Source: NBML01 sp029939535 (GTDB taxonomy: Bacteria; Desulfobacterota; Desulfobacteria; Desulfobacterales; Desulfobacteraceae). From it: a stretch of 5,035 bases of DNA. A model generated the notes under the pieces. The model saw only the letters and a list, made by a program, of their open reading frames with translations. It did not search any database and was not told the DNA's origin. The first letter of the stretch is position 1. Every line of letters begins with the position of its first letter. Positions 1 to 4,666 of this stretch are shown piece after piece. A program made the position numbers and the translations under genes. The stretch lies in contig JAOZST010000229.1 of the NCBI GenBank assembly GCA_029939535.1, positions 1-5,035 on the forward strand. The letters run 5' to 3'.

Positions 1-286
1 TCATGTCCAGGTCCTTTTCCGACCTGATCTTTCCCCTTCCCATGTAATGCAGACGACCTTCTCCATCCATTTTTGTCTCATCACAGACCGGGGACATGCC
101 ATAGATATCCTGGAACCCGATGGCATCAAATCCAATGCCCTGGGCAAATTCTGCCTCATCCATGTTTGTTCCTCCCATGGCCTGGACCAGCTTCTGTCGG
201 ATACCCGGGTCAACCCAGTCTGCAAAGGGCACCTGATCTGGTTCTTCAAGGTTCAGGGCTTTCATGAATCTCTGTTTTGGGGTCAT
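1..286 (-). CDS. UroD-family corrinoid methyltransferase-like protein, N-terminal part (runs off left edge)
   Basis: The first 95 residues of a protein start at an ATG whose first base is 286; no stop occurs before the window edge. The opening MTPKQRFMKAL, then LEEPDQVPFADW, is the usual N-terminus of the uroporphyrinogen decarboxylase superfamily, in particular the MtaA/MtbA/CmuA-like cytosolic enzymes that move methyl groups between a corrinoid protein and a thiol or other acceptor. GIGFDAIGFQDIYGMSPV (about residues 54-71) also fits the N-terminal part of the barrel. The zinc-binding Cys/His residues that would separate a methyltransferase from a true decarboxylase lie in the missing C-terminal part. 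An AGGAG sits 10 nt before the ATG. The gene follows the activation-domain gene by 30 nt on the same strand, so the two are probably one operon. True HemE is less likely given that neighbour. The family call is firm; the substrate is unknown. Confidence 0.85.
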   Translation of the reverse strand, partial: MTPKQRFMKALNLEEPDQVPFADWVDPGIRQKLVQAMGGTNMDEAEFAQGIGFDAIGFQDIYGMSPVCDETKMDGEGRLHYMGRGKIRSEKDLDM

Positions 287-296
287 CAGCTTTATT

Positions 297-301
297 CTCC
301 T
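297..301 (-). promoter_or_regulatory. Ribosome binding site of the UroD-like gene
   Basis: AGGAG on the minus strand, 10 nt before the ATG at 286. It lies in the 30-nt gap after the stop of the upstream gene and supports this start over the internal ATG at codon 8. Confidence 0.6.
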
Positions 302-316
302 CTTCTTTATTGTTTT

Positions 317-1024
317 TCAGGATTTGCTCTGTCTGTACAGGCAGTTTTTCAGGGTGCATTGCCTGCATTTGTTTGTATTTGTTTTTTCCATGGGATTTTG
401 AGTTATGGGAATCCAGCAGGAAACGGTTTTATAGGGCAGAAAGACATTGCTTTCACTCAGGGTTATGCCAAGGGAATCCGGGGAGAGCAGATCAAAGAGA
501 ATTTTTTGATCAGTCAGGGATGTTTCTTCACACCCTGGCTCCCAGCGGCATCCAGGGTAAAACCCTGATAATCCAAGTTTATCTGTTATCCTTTTGTAGG
601 CAGAACTGCTCACTCCATCCAGAATTGCCAGGCCAGCGGCATCCAGAAAAAAAGCATTTAGAAAATTATTGCTTTTGTTAAGTGATGCTGCCTCATTTTC
701 AATCCTCGGCCCAATGGTGCATATCAGGGCTACCACTCCCAGCACTTTGGATGAAATAGAAACAGGACATTCAATGCTTGCCTTGGCCAATTGCATGGAA
801 TGTCCATTTTTATGGTGAAGAACCGGAAAACTTGAATAGCAATAGGATGGTTTGGCAAGGGTAACGGCCTTGTCAAGCATGCTCTGGGCCAGGGAGGCTT
901 TTTTTGTGTCAAGAGTATATCCATTACCGCCTGAATATCTGGCAACTTGGTCAATGGACAAATTGAATTCTTTAATATCTGGCTCAACAATAGCTTCTTT
1001 TATAATCATATTTTTCTGGTGCAT
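317..1024 (-). CDS. MetH activation-domain-like protein (corrinoid reactivation, predicted)
   Basis: This 235-residue protein resembles the stand-alone proteins related to the C-terminal activation domain of B12-dependent methionine synthase (MetH). In MetH that domain binds S-adenosylmethionine and supports reductive remethylation of oxidised cobalamin. Visible family signatures are LGVVALICTIGPRIE (about 95-109), an FLDAAGLAILDGVSS segment (126-140), GFYPGC (154-159), LFDLL then LGITLSESNVFLPYKTVS (177-202), and a Cys-rich tail with C220, C223 and C228 (CxxCxxxxC). The tail may bind metal or an Fe-S cluster; that is inference. No signal peptide or membrane segment is seen, so it should be cytosolic. 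It ends 30 nt before the UroD-like gene and is divergent from pylSc, which suggests it services a corrinoid protein in a Pyl-dependent methyl-transfer system. The ATG at 1024 has only a weak upstream GGA; an ATG at codon 6 is possible but has no better site. A direct assay would be needed to show activase function. Confidence 0.8.
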   Translation of the reverse strand: MHQKNMIIKEAIVEPDIKEFNLSIDQVARYSGGNGYTLDTKKASLAQSMLDKAVTLAKPSYCYSSFPVLHHKNGHSMQLAKASIECPVSISSKVLGVVALICTIGPRIENEAASLNKSNNFLNAFFLDAAGLAILDGVSSSAYKRITDKLGLSGFYPGCRWEPGCEETSLTDQKILFDLLSPDSLGITLSESNVFLPYKTVSCWIPITQNPMEKTNTNKCRQCTLKNCLYRQSKS

Positions 1025-1027
1025 TTG

Positions 1028-1051
1028 TATTGTTCCAATTATCGTTCCAAT
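1028..1051. repeat. Two tandem 12-bp repeats in the leader of the activation-domain gene
   Basis: Plus-strand units TATTGTTCCAAT (1028-1039) and TATCGTTCCAAT (1040-1051) are adjacent and match at 11 of 12 positions. They lie between the operator-like palindrome and the start codon of the minus-strand gene, so they would be in its 5' leader. The GGA of the proximal copy is the only ribosome-binding-like sequence there. They may be a chance duplication or a regulator half-site pair. Confidence 0.6.
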
Positions 1052-1058
1052 CTTTTAA

Positions 1059-1072
1059 CTTAAACGTTTAAG
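1059..1072. promoter_or_regulatory. LacI-family-type operator (perfect 14-bp palindrome)
   Basis: CTTAAACGTTTAAG is a perfect inverted repeat centred on CG. LacI/GalR-family operators such as those of PurR and CcpA share an AACGTT-like core, in which the hinge-helix leucine intercalates at the central CpG step. The site lies 34 bp before the start codon at 1024 and just past the predicted leftward promoter, where binding would repress. A LacI-family gene lies about 2.5 kb away at 3593-4633 and is the natural candidate to bind it, though that pairing is inference. No second copy of the AACGTT core was seen in the window. Confidence 0.6.
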
Positions 1073-1074
1073 AT

Positions 1075-1103
1075 AAAATCAGGCAAACCAGATGAATTGT
1101 CAA
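1075..1103 (-). promoter_or_regulatory. Predicted leftward sigma70-type promoter of the activation-domain / UroD-like operon
   Basis: On the minus strand a perfect TTGACA (-35, 1103-1098) is followed after 17 bp by GATTTT (1080-1075), a poor -10 with 3 of 6 matches. The palindrome at 1059-1072 would overlap the transcription start. An alternative is a perfect minus-strand TATAAT at 1129-1124, whose best -35 is TTGGAA at 1154-1149 with a long 19-bp spacer. Which of the two is used cannot be told from sequence. Confidence 0.4.
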
Positions 1104-1159
1104 GAAAAAAGATCAATAAACCCATTATAAACCAATCAGGCCAGCTTTTTCCAAATTGC

Positions 1160-1188
1160 TTGACACCCAGGCTGGTTAATTTTATAGG
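1160..1188 (+). promoter_or_regulatory. Predicted rightward sigma70-type promoter of pylSc
   Basis: A perfect TTGACA (1160-1165) is followed by a 17-bp spacer and TATAGG (1183-1188, 4 of 6 matches to TATAAT). Transcription would start near 1195 and give a leader of about 70 nt before pylSc. This is the best plus-strand promoter-like sequence in the 240-bp divergent region. Confidence 0.55.
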
Positions 1189-1226
1189 GTAATAGATTTA
1201 TTATATAAAGGGATCGAAAAAATATT

Positions 1227-1250
1227 TTTATCAATATTTATCATTTATCA
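1227..1250 (+). repeat. Three TTTATCA direct repeats in the pylSc leader
   Basis: TTTATCA occurs at 1227-1233, 1237-1243 and 1244-1250, ending 14 bp before the pylSc ATG. A 12-bp A/T palindrome (AAAAATATTTTT, 1218-1229) overlaps the first copy. Low-complexity A/T sequence makes chance recurrence plausible. If functional, the repeats would act on the mRNA leader or as a binding site downstream of the promoter. Confidence 0.45.
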
Positions 1251-1264
1251 GGGCAGGCAATGTT

Positions 1265-2107
1265 ATGGAAAAATGGACTGAAACCCAGAGGAACCGTTTA
1301 ATAGAGTTGAATGCTGAGACTCAAAAGCTGGAACAGGAGTTTGAGGATGAAACAAAGAGGAACCAGGCCTTTCAGAAGCTGATAAACTCTTTGGTCAAAA
1401 CACAAAAACTAAAATTGGAAACAATGCGCAACAATGAAAGACGTCCAGGTCTTTGCCGTCTTTCGGACAAACTTGTGGAAACCTTAACCTCAAAGGGATT
1501 TGTCCAGGTTACCACTCCCACAATGATGGCCAAAAGCCTTCTTGAAAAAATGTCCGTTACAGATTCCCACCCCCTTACAAAACAGATTTTCTGGGTTGAC
1601 TCCAATCGTTGCCTGCGTCCCATGCTTGCGCCCCATCTTTATTACATAATGAAAGATCTGCTTCGAATCTGGGAAAAACCCATTGGGATATTTGAACTTG
1701 GATCATGTTTTCGGAAAGAATCCGAAGGAGCCCGACATACCAGTGAATTTACCATGTTAAATGTCTGCGAATTTGGCCTGCCCATGGAGGACCGCCAATC
1801 CAGGCTGGAAGAATTGGCCGGGCTTGTAATGAAAACCTCAGGCATTGACGACTATGAACTGGAAACCGAAGAATCTACTGTCTACGGCAGTACCATTGAT
1901 GTGGTTGGTCTTGAGCCCCAGGACCTGGAACTGGGGTCAGGTGCCATGGGGCCCCATCCCCTGGATGATGCCTGGAAAATAAATGAGACCTGGGTGGGAA
2001 TCGGATTCGGTGTTGAGAGGCTGTTGATGGCAAAAGAGAAAAACACTGCCCTGGGAAGATATACCAAAAGCCTGACCTGGCTTGATGGTGTCCGCCTTAA
2101 CCTATGA
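1265..2107 (+). CDS. pylSc: Pyrrolysyl-tRNA synthetase, catalytic subunit PylSc
   Basis: Class II aminoacyl-tRNA synthetase core that ligates pyrrolysine to the amber-decoding tRNA-Pyl. At 280 residues it matches the bacterial stand-alone catalytic subunit; the tRNA-binding N-terminal domain fused in archaeal PylS is absent. Residues 1-60 correspond to the N-terminal helices of PylSc. Motif 2 is CFRKESEGARHTSEFTMLN (148-166) and motif 3 is GIGFGVERLL (245-254). By alignment to Methanosarcina mazei PylS numbering, pocket residues A302, L305, Y306, N346, C348, Y384 and W417 are kept as A122, L125, Y126, N166, C168, Y207 and W243. L309 is replaced by M129 and N304 by H124. A short extra GLEP-like segment lies at about 215-219. 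The C-terminus WLDGVRLNL is typical. The ATG at 1265 gives the expected N-terminus (WTETQRNRLIELNA); its ribosome-binding site is weak (AGG about 8 nt upstream). It is first in a plus-strand pair with pylC. The pylSn partner is not in this window. Confidence 0.97.
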   Translation: MEKWTETQRNRLIELNAETQKLEQEFEDETKRNQAFQKLINSLVKTQKLKLETMRNNERRPGLCRLSDKLVETLTSKGFVQVTTPTMMAKSLLEKMSVTDSHPLTKQIFWVDSNRCLRPMLAPHLYYIMKDLLRIWEKPIGIFELGSCFRKESEGARHTSEFTMLNVCEFGLPMEDRQSRLEELAGLVMKTSGIDDYELETEESTVYGSTIDVVGLEPQDLELGSGAMGPHPLDDAWKINETWVGIGFGVERLLMAKEKNTALGRYTKSLTWLDGVRLNL

Positions 2108-2130
2108 TTTAATAGTATAGGAATTTGTAT

Positions 2131-2172
2131 TTAGCCGTTAGCTGACAGCTAATGCCTGAATGCTAAAAGCCC
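2131..2172. repeat. Heptad-type repeat with nested inverted repeats, between pylSc and pylC
   Basis: The stretch reads as six 7-bp units, of which TTAGCCG, TTAGCTG, ACAGCTA, AATGCTA and AAAGCCC have GC at positions 4-5; the fourth unit, ATGCCTG, departs from this. It contains a perfect inverted repeat TTAGCTG-A-CAGCTAA (2138-2152), enclosed by an outer pair TTTAGC (2130-2135) and GCTAAA (2162-2167). GCT-containing heptad arrays of this kind occur as dispersed intergenic repeats in several bacteria, and I think this is one. It fills much of the 104-bp gap where pylB would sit in common bacterial pyl operons. Confidence 0.5.
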
Positions 2173-2185
2173 GCGCAATAGCGCG
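2172..2185 (+). other. GC-rich hairpin before pylC (possible attenuator or weak terminator)
   Basis: CGCGC-AATA-GCGCG forms a 5-bp stem with a 4-nt loop and is followed by a T-rich but interrupted run (TTAATTTTATTTT). The stem is short for an intrinsic terminator, so partial termination or mRNA stabilisation between pylSc and pylC is possible. The pylC ribosome-binding site begins 15 nt further on. Confidence 0.35.
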
Positions 2186-2200
2186 TTAATTTTATTTTAC

Positions 2201-2205
2201 AGGAG
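2201..2205 (+). promoter_or_regulatory. Ribosome binding site that fixes the pylC TTG start
   Basis: AGGAG lies 6 nt before TTG at 2212. No ATG occurs in this frame before the conserved nucleotide-binding glycine motif (IAIVGGG), so the non-ATG start is well supported. Confidence 0.8.
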
Positions 2206-2211
2206 AATATA

Positions 2212-3543
2212 TTGTTAATAGCCATTGTTGGCGGCGGACTCCAGGGTGTGGAAGTTGCCTATCTGTCAAAAAAAGCGGGCTGGGAAGTCATGGTGATGGA
2301 TAAAAAATCTGATCCTCCGGCAAAGGGACTTGCCCATGACTTTGTCCAGGTAGATATCTGTGAAATAGACCAGGCATCTGAGTACCTTGAAAAGGCTGAT
2401 TTGGTTCTGCCGGCCCTGGAAAATGATGGGGCATTGGAAGCACTTGATCTTTGGCAGAAAACTTCAAACACACCCATGTGCTTTGATATGGATGCATATG
2501 CCCTTTCCTCATCAAAACAAAGATCAAATAACCTGTTCACACGAATGAATATTCCAAAACCCCTGGACTGGCCCGAATGCGGTTTTCCTGTTGTAATAAA
2601 GCCAAGCACTGGGAGCGGCAGCCTTGGGGTGCGTATCATATCTTCCAAGGATGAGTGGATAAAGGATGAATGGAAAAGAGATGAGTGGATAAATGATGAA
2701 TGTATAGGCGATGAATGGGCAAAAGATCGGGTAAAGGATCAGCTGGTACAGGGCCAGTTATCAAAAGACCAATTCTTAAAAAAGCAATTCTTAAAAGACC
2801 AATCCGTAAAAGAACTATACGTTGTGGAAGAGTATATAAATGGCCCTTCTTATTCCCTGGAGATAATTGGTAGCCCTGGAAGGTATAAAACCCTGCAGGT
2901 TACCCAGCTTTATATGGATGTGGATTATGATTGTAAAAGGGTTATAGTACCTGCTGAAATTGAAGCAAAACTGGTCAAGAATTTTGAGCAGTCAGCAAAA
3001 ATCATTGCCCGGGAAATGAAACTAACAGGCATTATGGATTTTGAGGTCATTCTGCATAAGGGGGAGATGAAAATGCTTGAAATAGATGCCAGGTTCCCCA
3101 GCCAGACTCCCATGGCAGTTTTTGCATCCACAGGCATGAACATGGTTGAAATACTGGCAGACCAGTTTCTGAAAAGAAAAATGAATTATGACCCAGAACC
3201 TATATTAGATCAGGCATTAGATCCGACATTAAATCAGGCACAAGTCCAGGCGCCGGAGCATGCAATTATAGAGCATATTTTTGTAAGCCCCAGGGGAATT
3301 GAGATCAGGGGAGAAAATATCATGAAATTTTGCGGTCCCCTGCACATGGAGACTGGGTTTTTTGGAGCTGATGAGGCTGTAACAAGCTTTGTACCAGGCG
3401 AAAGTACATGGGTGGCCACAATGATTATAAAGGGGAAAACCAGCAAGAAAGCCTGGTACAAAAGGAAACAGATTTTAGATGATCTGGGCATTCAATTGAA
3501 TCTGCCCCTTTTGCCGGATATAGACCCATATGGTAGCACTTGA
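2212..3543 (+). CDS. pylC: PylC, (3R)-3-methyl-D-ornithine:L-lysine ligase, with internal repeat insertions
   Basis: ATP-grasp ligase of pyrrolysine biosynthesis: it joins 3-methylornithine (made by PylB) to the epsilon-amino group of lysine, giving the substrate of PylD. The N-terminal IAIVGGGLQGVEVAYLSKKA (3-22) is the family's opening motif. The ATP-grasp domain shows FPVVIKPSTGSGSLGVRII (125-143), VVEEYINGPSYSLEIIG (204-220), LTGIMDFEVI (271-280) and the metal/ATP-binding EIDARFPSQTP (290-300). The protein has 443 residues against about 360 in Methanosarcina. Most of the excess is a 5-residue tandem repeat at 147-200, placed between the GVRII strand and the hinge strand that contacts adenine, where ATP-grasp enzymes normally have a short surface helix. 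A second repeat of 4-residue units lies at 332-347. The reading frame stays open and flanking motifs are intact, so the enzyme is probably active. It starts at TTG behind a strong AGGAG and ends with tandem TGA TGA. It is probably co-transcribed with pylSc; no pylD follows. Confidence 0.95.
   Translation: MLIAIVGGGLQGVEVAYLSKKAGWEVMVMDKKSDPPAKGLAHDFVQVDICEIDQASEYLEKADLVLPALENDGALEALDLWQKTSNTPMCFDMDAYALSSSKQRSNNLFTRMNIPKPLDWPECGFPVVIKPSTGSGSLGVRIISSKDEWIKDEWKRDEWINDECIGDEWAKDRVKDQLVQGQLSKDQFLKKQFLKDQSVKELYVVEEYINGPSYSLEIIGSPGRYKTLQVTQLYMDVDYDCKRVIVPAEIEAKLVKNFEQSAKIIAREMKLTGIMDFEVILHKGEMKMLEIDARFPSQTPMAVFASTGMNMVEILADQFLKRKMNYDPEPILDQALDPTLNQAQVQAPEHAIIEHIFVSPRGIEIRGENIMKFCGPLHMETGFFGADEAVTSFVPGESTWVATMIIKGKTSKKAWYKRKQILDDLGIQLNLPLLPDIDPYGST
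2650..2811 (+). repeat. 15-bp tandem repeat (about 11 units) inside pylC
   Basis: Eleven units, ten of 15 bp and one of 12 bp (2725-2736), encode 5-residue repeats: first DEWIK-like units (residues 147-171), then DQFLK-like units (176-200). Adjacent copies are close in DNA sequence: 2650-2664 and 2680-2694 differ at one base, and 2767-2781 and 2782-2796 share their last 12 bases. All units keep the frame. The encoded stretch is strongly charged with one bulky hydrophobic residue per unit. This pattern points to replication slippage followed by divergence under selection for an open frame. Confidence 0.9.
3205..3252 (+). repeat. 12-bp tandem repeat (four units) inside pylC
   Basis: Four 12-bp units encode LDQA, LDPT, LNQA and QVQA (residues 332-347). 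Units 1 and 3 differ at one base. The stretch lies in a linker between LADQFLKRKM and the conserved EHAIIEHIF strand, where archaeal PylC has only a short loop. Confidence 0.75.
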
Positions 3544-3592
3544 TGATTTTCCAGGTCTTCCTTCTTCCCTTCAGGGCTTGCTTGGATATATT

Positions 3593-4633
3593 CTATAAGA
3601 CATACCCCTTTTGAGTAAACCCGCAGGTATTTCTAATGATTAATTCCGCTTCCATCACTATTTTATTGCTGATGCCGGACCGGTTTTTATCTTTTATCTT
3701 GTTGATGAGCAGCTCCGCACCGGTCAGGCCCATATTGTATTGATTCTGGCTGACAGTGGTCAGTTCTATACCTGCAAGGGAAGATATGCTGATATCATCA
3801 AATCCAATGATTGCAAGGTCTTCGGGGATTTTGAGGCCCGCTTCAAATGCAGCTTCCCGTACACCAAGGGCCATGTTATCTCCCTGAATTAAAAAGGCAG
3901 TGGGTCTGTTTTTCCGGGCAAGTATTTTTTGGGCAGCCTGGTATGCACTGGTTTTGGAATATCCGCATTCAACAAATAGATCCGGCCGGATACTGATACC
4001 AAATTCAGTTAGGGCATCTTTTGCACCCTCTGTTCGCAAAATTGCGGTGGAGGCTTTCATGTCTCCTGCAATAATTGCTATTTTTTTATGGCCCATCCTG
4101 CATAAATGAGTGGCCGCCTTATGGGAACCACCGTAATTGTCCAGGGAAACTGAGTCTATCTTGCTGGTTTTCCTGGGATCAAGGATAAGGCGGTTGACAA
4201 GGACATAGGGCATTTGCATTTCATTCAATAGATCAATGTTGGGGTCATCCTGGAGAGCTGTTGACAGGATAATGCCGTCAGCTCCCCTGGATATGAGCAT
4301 TTTAATAATTCTTGTTTCATTTTCAATCTTGTGATTGGCATTGAAAAGCATCATTGTATAACCCAGTTCATTGGCTTTTTCCTGTACCCCCAAGGCAAGT
4401 TCAGGATAAAAGGGGTCAGCAATACTGGATACGATTAATCCAATTGCCAGGCTTTGTCTGCTTACCAGGCCCTTGGCAAAATAATTGGGCTGGTATCCCA
4501 TTTCCCTGGCCATGTTCACAATTTTTCCTTTTACAACCTTGCCAACTCCCGGCTTATCGTTAAGGGCATTGGAAACGGTTGTGGTGGAAACCTGTAATTG
4601 TCTGGCAATATCTTTAATGGTTATTTTGGTCAT
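3593..4633 (-). CDS. LacI/GalR-family transcriptional regulator
   Basis: The 346-residue length is typical for the family. The N-terminal helix-turn-helix is ITIKDIARQLQVSTTTVSNAL (4-24), with the recognition helix at about 16-24. The hinge helix PNYFAKGL (49-56) carries the leucine that normally intercalates at a central CpG of the operator. Residues from about 62 to 335 form the periplasmic-binding-protein-like effector domain: IGLIVSSIADPFYPEL (64-79), GADGIILS (117-124), GDNMALGV (251-258) and LAIIGFDDI (273-281). The effector cannot be named from sequence; sugars are usual but not the only ligands. The gene lies 33 nt after the AOR-family gene on the same strand and converges on pylC with a 49-bp gap. 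The palindrome at 1059-1072 is a candidate target. The ATG at 4633 has only a weak upstream AGG but gives the standard N-terminus. It ends in TAG, notable in a Pyl-encoding genome; the protein is already full length at that codon. Confidence 0.95.
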   Translation of the reverse strand: MTKITIKDIARQLQVSTTTVSNALNDKPGVGKVVKGKIVNMAREMGYQPNYFAKGLVSRQSLAIGLIVSSIADPFYPELALGVQEKANELGYTMMLFNANHKIENETRIIKMLISRGADGIILSTALQDDPNIDLLNEMQMPYVLVNRLILDPRKTSKIDSVSLDNYGGSHKAATHLCRMGHKKIAIIAGDMKASTAILRTEGAKDALTEFGISIRPDLFVECGYSKTSAYQAAQKILARKNRPTAFLIQGDNMALGVREAAFEAGLKIPEDLAIIGFDDISISSLAGIELTTVSQNQYNMGLTGAELLINKIKDKNRSGISNKIVMEAELIIRNTCGFTQKGYVL

Positions 4634-4666
4634 ATTTTTGTCAGCCTGGAAAAATATTGGTACATT

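Noticed and set aside
1..249. Open frame of 82 codons on the minus strand with its own stop
   Set aside because: Its sequence matches no family I recognise, whereas the overlapping frame starting at 286 has a strong UroD-family N-terminus and a ribosome-binding site; it is a shadow frame.
1141..1175. Hairpin CCAGC...GCTGG overlapping the pylSc promoter
   Set aside because: A 5-bp stem with a 25-nt loop in double-stranded promoter DNA is expected by chance and has no supporting context.
1073..1264. Possible tRNA-Pyl (pylT) upstream of pylSc
   Set aside because: No CTCTAAA-type anticodon loop, no CCA-ended acceptor stem and no cloverleaf pattern could be found in this stretch, in 2108-2211, or on the opposite strand. 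pylT is not in the window.
1025..1264. Cobalamin riboswitch before the corrinoid-related genes
   Set aside because: No B12-box-like conserved core is visible on either strand, and the leaders from the predicted promoters are too short for the full aptamer.
2650..2811. CRISPR-like array
   Set aside because: The units are 15 bp, have no spacers, and are read in frame as part of pylC; this is a coding tandem repeat.
3544..3592. Bidirectional terminator between pylC and lacI
   Set aside because: The only inverted repeat (CCCT-TC-AGGG) has a 2-nt loop and is not followed by a T run on either strand, so no intrinsic terminator can be supported.
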